DNA from: Rhodospirillales bacterium
Lineage (GTDB): Bacteria > Pseudomonadota > Alphaproteobacteria > Rhodospirillales > Shumkoniaceae
Length of the DNA stretch: 64,000 nt
Direction of reading: 5' to 3'
Assembly: GCA_014859895.1 (NCBI GenBank)
Contig: JACZKS010000150.1
Span: 1 to 64,000, forward strand
Positions 7,991 through 15,993 of the stretch are shown here, in pieces (the stretch's first letter is position 1; each line of letters begins with the position of its first letter). Both the position numbers and the translations under genes were made by a program. The notes below the pieces were generated by a model. The model was not told the origin of the DNA. It saw nothing but the letters and a program-made list of their open reading frames with translations, and did no database searches.

Positions 7991-9016
7991 TCAGTCCGTC
8001 GCCGAGCGCACGCAGTTGCGCCCCGACAGTTTGGCGCTGTAAAGCGCGGAGTCGGCCTGCTGCACTAGTTCCTCGGGGTTGAGTTGCGTTGAAGGCACCA
8101 GGCTGGCGACACCCAGGCTGACGGTGACGATGCCGGTGGGCGTTTCCGCGTGCGGCAGGGCCAGCGCCCACACTCCCTGCTGGATGCGGCGGGCGGCTTC
8201 CAACGCGTCATGCCCGCCGGTATTGGGCAACAGCATGACGAATTCCTCGCCACCGTAGCGCACCGCCAGATCCCCGGCACGCCGCGCCGCCTGAGCGAGT
8301 GTCTGGGCCAGCGCCTGCAGGCAGCGGTCGCCGGCCGGGTGGCCGTAGCTGTCGTTGAACTTCTTGAAGTAATCGACGTCGAGCATGATCAGCGCCAGTG
8401 GCGTGCCGGCGCGTTGTCCGCGTTTCCATTCCTGGGCCAGCATGCCATCGAAGGCGCGCCGATTGGCGATGCCGGTCAGTCCGTCCGTATTGCTCAAGGC
8501 CTCCAGCTTGGTCTTGGCGTCTTCCAGTGCCGCGGTACGCTTTTCGACCAGGCTTTCAAGCTCGCGATTGCGCTCGTGTAAGCGATCGATCGGGTAGACC
8601 TCGCCGTCGCCGCTGCCAACCAGGGGATAGGGGATGGAAATGCCGCTGTGCGCGATCTTCCAGTCACCGTTCTCACGGCGGAAAATCAGCACCAGCCGCG
8701 CCGTCTCCCTGGACAGGATGGAGTCGGGGATGGGCAGGTGAATATGGAAGAAGCCGGTGGTGACGACGACGTCGTCGCTAACGTCCTGCATCGAAAGATC
8801 CAGCATCTCGATGCGGAGGCGGCCGGGCACCTGCGCGAAGTCTTTGCGGGTGATCTGCACCCAGTGCTCGCGGTCCTTGACGAGGAAATCGCCGCCGCCA
8901 GTGTAGCCGCTGAAATTATGGCTGAAGCGCGCCGTCAGGCGGTCGTCACGCGCCGCGTACATCTCGATGTACTCGTCGAACAATGAACGGATAAGGCGCT
9001 GACGTTCCGATTGCAT
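7991..9016 (-). CDS. Diguanylate cyclase with N-terminal NTF2/SnoaL-like domain
   Basis: Makes cyclic di-GMP from GTP. Residues ~5-140 resemble an NTF2/SnoaL-like ketosteroid-isomerase fold (YAARDDRLTARFSHNFSGYTGGGDFLVKDREHW, then a strand-rich region with VVTTGFFHIHLP), likely a ligand or stress sensor. A coiled coil (LHERNRELESLVEKRTAALEDA) connects to a GGDEF domain with intact RYGGEEF active site. An RxxD motif (RAGD) lies five residues before GGEEF and is the usual inhibitory I-site for c-di-GMP. The ATG at 9016 fits the domain; a frame extension 24 codons upstream is cysteine-rich and unlike the family. No membrane span. It is convergent with fic, 28 nt apart. Confidence 0.88.
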   Translation of the reverse strand: MQSERQRLIRSLFDEYIEMYAARDDRLTARFSHNFSGYTGGGDFLVKDREHWVQITRKDFAQVPGRLRIEMLDLSMQDVSDDVVVTTGFFHIHLPIPDSILSRETARLVLIFRRENGDWKIAHSGISIPYPLVGSGDGEVYPIDRLHERNRELESLVEKRTAALEDAKTKLEALSNTDGLTGIANRRAFDGMLAQEWKRGQRAGTPLALIMLDVDYFKKFNDSYGHPAGDRCLQALAQTLAQAARRAGDLAVRYGGEEFVMLLPNTGGHDALEAARRIQQGVWALALPHAETPTGIVTVSLGVASLVPSTQLNPEELVQQADSALYSAKLSGRNCVRSATD

Positions 9017-9154
9017 AGGCTTGTGATTTAGTAGAGATGACCAATAAAGCAAACAACAATAAGGTTTGAGGACAGCGGTTTTTCGCATTGTAGTCGGGTT
9101 TATTTGCGGGGAGCGGTGGGGTTGCGGGAAATTCCGGTGATGGCCGCCCTGGAT

Positions 9155-9442
9155 CTACACCGATGGGATCAGAAGGGAATCGGCAAGCAGGAAGACGAAG
9201 ATCAGGAATAGATAGACTCTCGAGTAGCCGAACAGCGGCATGGTCGAACGGTTGGTTTCGTCGCGCCAGACACGAAGGGCGTGGCGCAGGAGGAGGCCGC
9301 CAAGAACAAGGGCACGGTCACCGCGTAAAACCATCGGCACCTTGGCGCGGGCATAGTTCAGCCTGCGATGGAGGGCTAGGACCCAGGAGACGTTGGGTTT
9401 GAGAATGATGACGTAATCGACGACGCGGAATCGGGGGCCTTC
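9155..9442 (-). pseudogene. ctaB: Internally deleted heme O synthase (protoheme IX farnesyltransferase) remnant
   Basis: The frame keeps three separated parts of CtaB joined together. First comes the N-terminal segment VVDYVIILKPNVS (family form DYVxLLKPRVMS). Next is NYARAKVPM, from the middle of the enzyme (family form DYARAGVPMLP). Last is the C-terminal end LFGYSRVYLFLIFVFLLADSL. Only about 96 codons remain of an enzyme that normally has about 300, and the polyprenyl-diphosphate aspartate motifs and most membrane helices are gone. It has no convincing start codon. It sits beside a heme-copper oxidase operon, where an intact ctaB is often found, so it is probably a decayed copy; functional heme O synthase must be encoded elsewhere if the oxidase uses heme A. 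Confidence 0.75.
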
Positions 9443-9560
9443 GCCGACCTCTGCGGATAACGCGGTCCTGGGGCCCAGGGTTGGAGGTCCGTTGCGGCAC
9501 GCCTTCGCTTCCCTTTATCGGACAGGGCCTATGAGAACGCACCCACGGCCTCGCGGTGTC

Positions 9561-10376
9561 TCAGTACGCTACGACCCGCCGGTATAGATGCCAGGTCGCA
9601 TGTCCCAGGACCGGCAAAACGACGGCGAGGCCGACAAAAAGCGGAAGCGCCCCGAGCAGCAGGGTGGCCGCGACGATGAGGCCCCAAATCCCCATGGTCA
9701 GCGGGTTTGCCAGAACGGCGCCGATCGACGTTCTGATCGCCACCGCAACCGGCACGTTGCGGTCCAGGATCATCGGGAATGACACCACGCTCAGCATGAA
9801 GACGATAGCGGCGAAGACGAAGCCCACCCCACAGCCGACGATGATGAGTGTAAGGCCCGCCGACGTGGTCAGGACGGTGTCGATGAAGCCGGCTACCGAG
9901 CCGGGCAGGGAGCCGATGATCTCGGCATACAGCACCCAGGCGGCGGCCAGCCATATGAAATAGAAGAGCATCAGCAGCAGCCCCAGGGCGACGATGCCGC
10001 CGAACGCCGGGGAACGGACGACTTCGAGCGCATCCCAGCGCGACACCCGCAGCCCGGCCTCGCGCCGACGGCTCAGCTCGTAGGTGCCGACCGCGATCAG
10101 CGGGCCGATCAGCGTGTAGCCGGCCAACAGGGGGAAGACCAGCGGCAGCACCTCGTAGCCGGCATAGATCCTGGCGATGATCAGGGTGACGATGGGATAG
10201 GTCAGGCAGAGATAGAACAGGTGGGTCGGCATCGCATCGAAGTCGGCCCAGCCCTTGAGCAGGGCGTCCTTCAAATCGGCCGGTCCGATGGTCAGCGCGT
10301 ATGGCTGGCGGTGCTCTTGCAGCCTTTCGACCTTGGTGCCTGCTCCGGCGACGGAGTTTCCTTGCATCATTGCCAT
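9561..10376 (-). CDS. DUF2189 integral membrane protein
   Basis: Polytopic inner-membrane protein of the DUF2189 family (271 aa), function unknown. A ~30-residue soluble N-terminus is followed by DLKDALLKGWADFDAMPTHLFYLCLTYPIVTLI, the family's signature opening, and about six hydrophobic helices, ending in GHATWHLYRRVVAY. The family is commonly encoded next to terminal oxidase or respiratory genes, which agrees with its place here: divergent from the cox operon and beside the ctaB remnant. Some databases label it as oxidase subunit I-like, but no heme ligand motifs are visible. Start is the ATG at 10376; a frame upstream of it does not look family-like. Confidence 0.82.
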   Translation of the reverse strand: MAMMQGNSVAGAGTKVERLQEHRQPYALTIGPADLKDALLKGWADFDAMPTHLFYLCLTYPIVTLIIARIYAGYEVLPLVFPLLAGYTLIGPLIAVGTYELSRRREAGLRVSRWDALEVVRSPAFGGIVALGLLLMLFYFIWLAAAWVLYAEIIGSLPGSVAGFIDTVLTTSAGLTLIIVGCGVGFVFAAIVFMLSVVSFPMILDRNVPVAVAIRTSIGAVLANPLTMGIWGLIVAATLLLGALPLFVGLAVVLPVLGHATWHLYRRVVAY

Positions 10377-10819
10377 GTCTCCTCAACCGCTGCCGGCAAC
10401 GGTCGCGAAGCCAGAGTGACACAACCAAGATGAGACAAGGGGCCGATCACGCGGCCGATCGCGCCGTACGGCAACCGACGTATTTACAAAGCGCTGTGCG
10501 GATCACCTAATACGAGTAATTATGCACGATTAGTACAAACGTGCAATTTATTATTAGTCGTGTTAAAATACTTTTTAGAGTAGGCTTCGCGGGAAGCCTA
10601 AAGGGGAGGTTGTCTTTGTCGAATCCGGGCCGCCGGGTTCCGGAATGGCGGCCACAAAGGCCTTCGATCACGGGAAGGCCGACGGCATAGCCGGATCGCA
10701 AGGACGCACGTCGAGAACGGCCAAGAGAGCGAAGTGATGCGCTTGGCGGGGCCACCGGATCGCGGTCCGGTTCCGCGCGAGTTCATGCCTGTGGACGCTG
10801 GACATGGGGGTGATTCCGG
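10377..10819. promoter_or_regulatory. Divergent regulatory region between DUF2189 gene and cox operon
   Basis: This 443-nt gap holds no credible gene. A strikingly AT-rich block (about 10505-10580) in otherwise GC-rich DNA contains overlapping inverted repeats: TGCACG (10523-10528) with CGTGCA (10540-10545), and CACGATTAGT (10525-10534) with ATTAGTCGTG (10553-10562). A perfect hairpin, TAGGCTTC-GCGG-GAAGCCTA, follows at 10581-10600. This is the likely promoter/operator area for the oxidase genes, probably responding to oxygen or redox state, but I could not match it to a known regulator box. Confidence 0.5.
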
Positions 10820-11722
10820 ATGCTCGTTGCCGTTGTTCTTGTCGTCATCGCGGTCGGCACCGTCGTGTTCCACGTCGTGAGCCCTTGGTGGTGGACGCCC
10901 ATCGCCTCGAATTGGCACATCATCGACGATGCCACCCTGGTCACCTTCTGGATCACCGGGGTCGCCTACGTCGCGGTCATTCTGTTCATGGCCTATTGCG
11001 CGGTTCGTTTCCGCTACCGGAAAGGACGGCGGGCGGCGTACGAGCCGGAAAACAAGCGCCTGGAGTGGTGGCTTACCGGATTGACGTCGCTGGGCGTGAT
11101 CGGCCTGCTGACGCCGGGCCTCATCGTGTGGAACGAGTTCGTTACCGTCCCCGACGACGCCGCCGAGTTCGAGGTCGTCGGCCGCCAGTGGCAGTGGAGC
11201 TATCGCCTGCCCGGCAAGGACGGGGTGCTGGGCGCCTCCGACCCCCGGCTGATCACCGGCGACAACACCTTCGGCCTCGATCCGAACGACCCACGCGGCC
11301 AGGACGACGTCCTGATCGAGGGCGACGACCTGCACCTGCCGATCGGCCGGCCGCTCAAGGTGCTGATGCGCTCGGCCGACGTCATCCACGACTTCTACGT
11401 GCCCCACTTCCGGGCCAAGATGGACATCATTCCCGGCATGGTCACCTATTTCTGGTTCACCCCGACCCGGACCGGGACCTTCGACATCCTGTGCGCCGAG
11501 TTGTGCGGCGTCGGGCATCACACGATGCGCGGCATGGTCGTGGTGGAAGCAGACACGGACTATCAGGAATGGCTGCAAGGGCAGTCGACGTTCGCCGACC
11601 TGATGGCGCGGGCCGCGCCCGGCGACGCCGTGAAACTGGCTGCCGATGAAGGGCGGGGGGATGCCGCGGCGAACGGAAATACCCGATCGGGTTCAGACCG
11701 GCCGAGCCCCATCAACCGATAG
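10820..11722 (+). CDS. Cytochrome c oxidase subunit II (coxM-like)
   Basis: Electron-entry subunit of a heme-copper oxidase, carrying the binuclear CuA centre in a periplasmic cupredoxin domain (300 aa). A signal-anchor-like N-terminus is followed by two membrane helices (about residues 30-60 and 80-105). The CuA ligands are complete: His in DVIHDFYVPHF, then CAELCGVGHHTM with two Cys, the Glu and His/Met. The motif WQWSYRLPG is the aromatic patch for cytochrome c electron entry. A loop of about 40 residues before the CuA region (GKDG to GDDLHL) is longer than in standard CtaC. First gene of a five-gene oxidase operon; the stop is 16 nt before subunit I. Confidence 0.93.
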   Translation: MLVAVVLVVIAVGTVVFHVVSPWWWTPIASNWHIIDDATLVTFWITGVAYVAVILFMAYCAVRFRYRKGRRAAYEPENKRLEWWLTGLTSLGVIGLLTPGLIVWNEFVTVPDDAAEFEVVGRQWQWSYRLPGKDGVLGASDPRLITGDNTFGLDPNDPRGQDDVLIEGDDLHLPIGRPLKVLMRSADVIHDFYVPHFRAKMDIIPGMVTYFWFTPTRTGTFDILCAELCGVGHHTMRGMVVVEADTDYQEWLQGQSTFADLMARAAPGDAVKLAADEGRGDAAANGNTRSGSDRPSPINR

Positions 11723-11738
11723 CGGAAAGAGCGATCCC

Positions 11739-13526
11739 ATGGCCTATGCCGAACCCGCAGTCGTCGACCATGCTCCCCCGGCGGAAGTCCCGGAGGTCGA
11801 ACTCTACCACGCCAAGACATGGCTCACGAAGTACGTCTTCTCGCAGGACGCCAAGGTCATCGCCATCCAGTATTCGCTGACCGCGATCGCGATCGGATTG
11901 GTCGCCCTGGTGCTGTCGTGGTTGATGAGACTCCAGCTCGGGTTCCCGGCGACCTTCTCGTTCATCGAGCCGGCCGACTATTACCAGTACGTCACCATGC
12001 ACGGCATGATCATGGTCATCTACCTGCTGACCGCGCTGTTTCTGGGAGGCTTCGGAAACTATCTGATCCCGCTGATGGTCGGGGCGCGGGATATGGTGTT
12101 CCCCTACGTCAATATGCTGAGCTACTGGATCTATCTGCTTGCCGTGCTGGTCCTGGCGGCCAGCTTCTTCACGCCGGGCGGCCCGAGCGGCGCCGGCTGG
12201 ACCCTCTATCCGCCGCAGTCCATCCTGTCGGGGACCCCGGGGCAGGAATGGGGGATCATCCTGATGCTGGTCTCGCTGATGCTGTTCATCATCGGGTTCA
12301 CCATGGGTGGCTTGAACTATGTGGTGACGGTGCTCCAGGCCCGGGCGCGCGGCATGACGCTGATGCGCCTGCCGCTGACGGTGTGGGGCATTTTCGTCGC
12401 CACCATCCTGGCCCTGCTGGCCTTTCCCGCGCTTTTCGTCGCCGTCGTCATGAGCCTGCTGGACCGCACCGTCGGCACCAGTTTCTTCATGCCCCACATT
12501 GTCGAAATGGGGGAGCAACTGCCCTATGGCGGCGGCAGCCCGATCCTGTTCCAGCACCTGTTCTGGTTTTTCGGCCATCCCGAAGTTTACATCGTGGCGC
12601 TGCCGGCCTTCGGCATCGTCTCCGATTTGATCAGCACCCACGCCAGACGGAACATCTTCGGCTACCGGATGATGGTGTGGGCGATCATCGCCATCGGCGG
12701 CCTAAGCTTCGTGGTGTGGGCGCACCACATGTACGTCAGCGGTATGAACCCCTATTTCGGGTTCTTCTTCGCAACGTCCACGCTGGTCATCGCCATCCCC
12801 ACGGCGATCAAGCTTTACAACTGGGTGCTGACGCTGTGGCGCGGCAACATTCACTTCACCGTGCCGATGCTGTTCTGCATCGCCTTCATCGTGACATTCC
12901 TCAACGGCGGCATCACCGGGCTCTTTCTCGGCAACGTTTCGGTCGACGTTCCGCTGTCCGACACCATGTTCGTGGTCGCCCACTTCCACATGGTGATGGG
13001 GGTGGCGCCGATCTTCGTCATCTTCGCGGCGATCTACCACTGGTATCCGCTGATTTCCGGGCGAATGTTCAATCAGGCCCTGGGCCTTTTCCATTTCTGG
13101 GTAACGTTCATCGGCGCCTATTTGATCTTCCTTCCGCTGCACTATCTGGGCTTCGTGGGCGTGCCGCGGCGCTATTTCGAGATCGGCGAAACCGGCTTCG
13201 TCCCCGAATCGGCCGCCACGCTCAACGAGTTCATCACGGTCGTGGCCCTGATCGTTGGCTTCGCCCAGGTGGTGTTCATGGCCAATCTGGCGTGGAGCGT
13301 CTTCAGGGGCCGGGTGGCCGGGCGCAACCCATGGCGAGCCGTGACGCTGGAGTGGCAGACGGCGGAGGTGCCGCCCGGGCATGGCAATTGGGGGCCGACG
13401 CTGCCGGTGGTCTATCGGTGGGCCTACGCCTACAGCGTGCCGGGCGTCGAGGACGACTTCGTGCCGCAAAACCTCCCGCCGAGCCAGGTCAAGGCCGCCG
13501 ATCCCTCCGCCCGGGCGGCTGAATAG
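11739..13526 (+). CDS. Cytochrome c oxidase subunit I (coxN-like, A1-type)
   Basis: Catalytic heme-copper subunit that reduces oxygen and pumps protons (595 aa, 12 or more membrane helices). Heme/copper ligands are present: MHGMIMV (low-spin heme His), WFFGHPEVYI (CuB His, cross-link Tyr and D-channel Glu), HHMYVSGMNP (CuB His pair), and VAHFHMVMG (heme a3 and heme a His). D-channel residues FGNY and GARDMVFP and the K-channel Lys in IAIPTAIKLY are kept, so proton pumping is expected. The stretch MNPYFGFFFATSTL replaces the mitochondrial-type sequence and resembles the alternative CoxN of Bradyrhizobium coxMNOP (from memory). The ATG at 11739 follows AGCGGAAAGAG and begins 16 nt after subunit II; an upstream in-frame ATG lies inside coxII. 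Confidence 0.95.
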   Translation: MAYAEPAVVDHAPPAEVPEVELYHAKTWLTKYVFSQDAKVIAIQYSLTAIAIGLVALVLSWLMRLQLGFPATFSFIEPADYYQYVTMHGMIMVIYLLTALFLGGFGNYLIPLMVGARDMVFPYVNMLSYWIYLLAVLVLAASFFTPGGPSGAGWTLYPPQSILSGTPGQEWGIILMLVSLMLFIIGFTMGGLNYVVTVLQARARGMTLMRLPLTVWGIFVATILALLAFPALFVAVVMSLLDRTVGTSFFMPHIVEMGEQLPYGGGSPILFQHLFWFFGHPEVYIVALPAFGIVSDLISTHARRNIFGYRMMVWAIIAIGGLSFVVWAHHMYVSGMNPYFGFFFATSTLVIAIPTAIKLYNWVLTLWRGNIHFTVPMLFCIAFIVTFLNGGITGLFLGNVSVDVPLSDTMFVVAHFHMVMGVAPIFVIFAAIYHWYPLISGRMFNQALGLFHFWVTFIGAYLIFLPLHYLGFVGVPRRYFEIGETGFVPESAATLNEFITVVALIVGFAQVVFMANLAWSVFRGRVAGRNPWRAVTLEWQTAEVPPGHGNWGPTLPVVYRWAYAYSVPGVEDDFVPQNLPPSQVKAADPSARAAE

Positions 13527-13537
13527 GAACCCGCGGC

Positions 13538-14197
13538 ATGGATCTCCTGCGCCAGATCACCGAAAAGCCCTGGCTGCCGCAGGACGCGGTCGAAAGACTG
13601 CATGCGGAGCGCGCCATCGCCGCGCCGGCGGCAAAGATCGGCCTCAGGTTCTTTCTTGCCGTGGTGAGCGTGCTCTTCCTTCTCCTGATCATCGCCTACG
13701 CCGAGCGGATGAGGTTCGAGGCCTGGCGTCCGGGGCCGCAACCGGTCCTGTTGTGGCTGAACACGGCCCTGCTGATCCTGGGCAGCGTCGGGCTGCAATG
13801 GGCGCGGGTGGCGGCGAACCGCCGGCAAATCGACGGCGTGAGGAAGGGGCTGATGATCGGCGGCTTCTTCACCTTGGCCTTCCTGGCCGGGCAGATCGCG
13901 GCGTGGCGCCAGCTGAGCGGAATCCCCTTCTTCAACATGGCAAGCCCGGCCATCGCCTTCTTCTACCTGATTACCGCCCTGCATGGCGTGCACATCGTGG
14001 GCGGCCTGGTGGCCTGGGGCCGCGCCACCGCCCGGGTGTGGCGGGCGAGCGCGGTGGCCCGACCCCTGCAGGGCAGCGTCGATCTCTGTGCCCTCTACTG
14101 GCATTTCCTGCTGTTGGTCTGGTTGGTCCTTTTCGGCCTGCTGTTCTCGGGGAACGGCAACATCGACCTTTTGTTGGCCCTTTGCGGGTTCCGGTAA
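13538..14197 (+). CDS. Cytochrome c oxidase subunit III-like protein (coxO-like)
   Basis: Membrane subunit of the oxidase, belonging to the subunit III / CyoC superfamily (219 aa). A soluble N-terminus of about 35 residues precedes roughly five hydrophobic helices. The motifs FFYLITALHGVHIVGGLVAW and DLCALYWHFLLLVWLVLFGLL are the paired His-containing helices of subunit III. It lies 11 nt after subunit I and 15 nt before another subunit III gene. Two neighbouring subunit-III-type genes are a feature of coxMNOP operons, where this would be coxO. It lacks metal ligands; a role in stability or proton uptake is inferred from the family. Confidence 0.85.
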   Translation: MDLLRQITEKPWLPQDAVERLHAERAIAAPAAKIGLRFFLAVVSVLFLLLIIAYAERMRFEAWRPGPQPVLLWLNTALLILGSVGLQWARVAANRRQIDGVRKGLMIGGFFTLAFLAGQIAAWRQLSGIPFFNMASPAIAFFYLITALHGVHIVGGLVAWGRATARVWRASAVARPLQGSVDLCALYWHFLLLVWLVLFGLLFSGNGNIDLLLALCGFR

Positions 14198-14212
14198 GGA
14201 GGGACGATACCC

Positions 14213-14935
14213 ATGGCACCATCCGAGCTTGCCTCCGCCACCGATCCCCTAGCCCAGTCCAAGGGCTGGCCCAGCATCGTCGCCGATTGGTCTTCGGACC
14301 AGCGGGCCTTCAAGCAGGTGTCCTGGGGCAAGGCGATGATGTGGATCTTCCTGCTCAGCGACACCTTCGTGTTCGGCTGTTTCCTGCTGTCCTACATGAC
14401 GGTGCGCATGTCGACGACGGTGCCGTGGCCCAACGCCAGCGAGATCTTCGCGCTCAACATCGGCGGCAATGACGTCCCGCTCATCCTGATCGCCATCATG
14501 ACATTCGTGTTGATCACCAGCAGCGGAACCATGGCCATGGCCGTCAACTTCGGCTATCGGCGCGACCGCGCCAAGTCGGCCATTCTGTTGCTGGTGACCG
14601 CCGTGTTCGGCGCCATGTTCGTCGGCATGCAGGCCTTCGAATGGACCAAGCTGATCGAGGACGGCGTCCGTCCCTGGGGCAACCCCTTCGGCGCCGCCCA
14701 GTTCGGGTCGAGCTTCTTCATGATCACCGGCTTCCACGGCTTTCACGTGTCGGTCGGCGTGCTTTTCCTGATCATCGTCGCCCGCAAGGTGTGGCGGGGG
14801 GATTACGACAATAGCAGGAAGGGTTTCTTCACCAGCCGCAAGGGCCATTACGAGGCCGTCGAGATCATGGGCCTCTATTGGCACTTCGTCGATCTGGTGT
14901 GGGTCTTCATCTTCGCGGTGTTCTATCTCTGGTAG
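14213..14935 (+). CDS. Cytochrome c oxidase subunit III (coxP-like)
   Basis: Second subunit-III-type membrane protein of the operon (240 aa). The start of the core is AMMWIFLLSDTFVFGCFLLSYMTVRMS, the classic subunit III first helix with an acidic residue; later come GMQAFEWTKLIEDGV, FFMITGFHGFHVSVGVLFLIIV and EIMGLYWHFVDLVWVFIFAVFYL, the C-terminal signature with the WHFVDxVWxFxF core. This is more canonical than the gene before it. Spacing to subunit IV is 10 nt. The N-terminal 35 residues are soluble and unlike standard CtaE. It probably assembles with the CoxM/N-like subunits. Confidence 0.92.
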   Translation: MAPSELASATDPLAQSKGWPSIVADWSSDQRAFKQVSWGKAMMWIFLLSDTFVFGCFLLSYMTVRMSTTVPWPNASEIFALNIGGNDVPLILIAIMTFVLITSSGTMAMAVNFGYRRDRAKSAILLLVTAVFGAMFVGMQAFEWTKLIEDGVRPWGNPFGAAQFGSSFFMITGFHGFHVSVGVLFLIIVARKVWRGDYDNSRKGFFTSRKGHYEAVEIMGLYWHFVDLVWVFIFAVFYLW

Positions 14936-14945
14936 GGACGAGGCC

Positions 14946-15305
14946 ATGCAGCAAACCGCCGAGCAAACCGTACCGCAAACGGCCCAGCACGCCGAAGGCC
15001 AGCAGCACTCGATCGGCGTCTACTTCAAGATCTGGGGTCTGCTCTTCGTGCTGAGCACGTTCTCCTACCTGGTCGACTATTTCCACGTCCAGGGGTACCT
15101 GCGCTGGACGCTTATCCTGGTATTCATGGTCCTGAAGGCCGGGCTGATCGTCGCCGTCTTCATGCACATGGTCTGGGAACGCCTGGCCCTTATCTACGCC
15201 ATCCTGATCCCGCCGCTGCTGGTGCTGGTGTTCGTCGCGCTGATGGTCTTCGAGGCGGATTACACGTTCGCGACGCGGAATCTGTTCTCCGGCGCCGGCC
15301 AGTGA
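14946..15305 (+). CDS. Cytochrome c oxidase subunit IV (prokaryotic COX4 / CyoD-like)
   Basis: Small accessory membrane subunit (119 aa). A Gln/Thr-rich N-terminal tail (QQTAEQTVPQTAQ) is followed by three hydrophobic helices: YFKIWGLLFVLSTFSYLVDYF, LVFMVLKAGLIVAVFMHMVWE and the C-terminal LLVLVFVALMVFE. The FMHMVWE element is typical of the prokaryotic COX4/CyoD family. It closes the cox operon, 10 nt after subunit III. No assembly genes (ctaG, surf1) or intact heme A/O synthases follow, so these must lie elsewhere. The next gene is convergent (purN), 37 nt away. Confidence 0.88.
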   Translation: MQQTAEQTVPQTAQHAEGQQHSIGVYFKIWGLLFVLSTFSYLVDYFHVQGYLRWTLILVFMVLKAGLIVAVFMHMVWERLALIYAILIPPLLVLVFVALMVFEADYTFATRNLFSGAGQ

Positions 15306-15342
15306 GGTAAAGCGCCGCACCCGAGGGAATCCAGGGGTGAGT

Positions 15343-15993
15343 TCACCCCGCCGGGTTGATCAGCGTGCCTTCGGCCGGGGTGGCGCCGTCGATCAGCACG
15401 CGTTCGCCCACCACCCGCACGCGCCCCTCGGCGATCAGGCGGACGGCCAGCGGGTAGATGCGGTGCTCCTGTTCGAGCACGCGGGCGGCCAGGGTGTCGG
15501 GGGTATCCTCGGGGCGCACCGGCACGGCGGCCTGGACGATGATCGGGCCGTCGTCCATGGCCGGGCGCACGAAATGGATGGTGCAGCCGGCGAAGCGGGC
15601 GCCGGTTTCCAGCACCCGCTCGTGGGTGTGCAGGCCGCGGAAGGCCGGCAGCAGCGAGGGGTGGATGTTGATCAGCCGGTTGTTCCAGCGCTTGATGAAG
15701 CCGTCGGTGAGAATCCGCATGAAGCCGGCCAGGCACACGAGGTCGGGCCGAACGCCCAGGATGCGCTCGTGCATGGCGTCCTCGAAGCTCTCGCGGTCGG
15801 GGAAGTCCTTGTGGCTGATTACCGAGGTCTGGATCTTGGCTTTCCTGGCCCGCTCCAGGCCCTGAACGCCCGCCACGTTGGAAAGCACGAGGGCGATTTC
15901 GGCCGGGAAGCCGGGCTCGCCGCAGGCGTCGATCAAGGATTGGAGATTGCTGCCCCGCCCCGAGATCAAAACCGCCAGTTTTTGGCGTGCCAT
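15343..15993 (-). CDS. purN: Phosphoribosylglycinamide formyltransferase
   Basis: Third step of purine synthesis: formylates GAR using 10-formyltetrahydrofolate (216 aa). The N-terminal phosphate-binding loop [18 protein letters not shown], the segment [12 protein letters not shown] and the catalytic stretch [27 protein letters not shown] (Asn, His) are intact, with the later Asp in '[10 protein letters not shown]'. Its start lies inside the 3' end of purM, so the two reading frames overlap by 28 nt and are surely co-transcribed. Confident call. Confidence 0.97.
   Translation of the reverse strand: MARQKLAVLISGRGSNLQSLIDACGEPGFPAEIALVLSNVAGVQGLERARKAKIQTSVISHKDFPDRESFEDAMHERILGVRPDLVCLAGFMRILTDGFIKRWNNRLINIHPSLLPAFRGLHTHERVLETGARFAGCTIHFVRPAMDDGPIIVQAAVPVRPEDTPDTLAARVLEQEHRIYPLAVRLIAEGRVRVVGERVLIDGATPAEGTLINPAG

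Noticed and set aside
9318..9542. Separate small gene overlapping the ctaB remnant
   Set aside because: Arg/Pro-rich without motif; the other frame carries clear CtaB segments.
10581..10600. Rho-independent terminator before cox operon
   Set aside because: Perfect hairpin, but neither strand has a T run after it, and there is no gene ending there.
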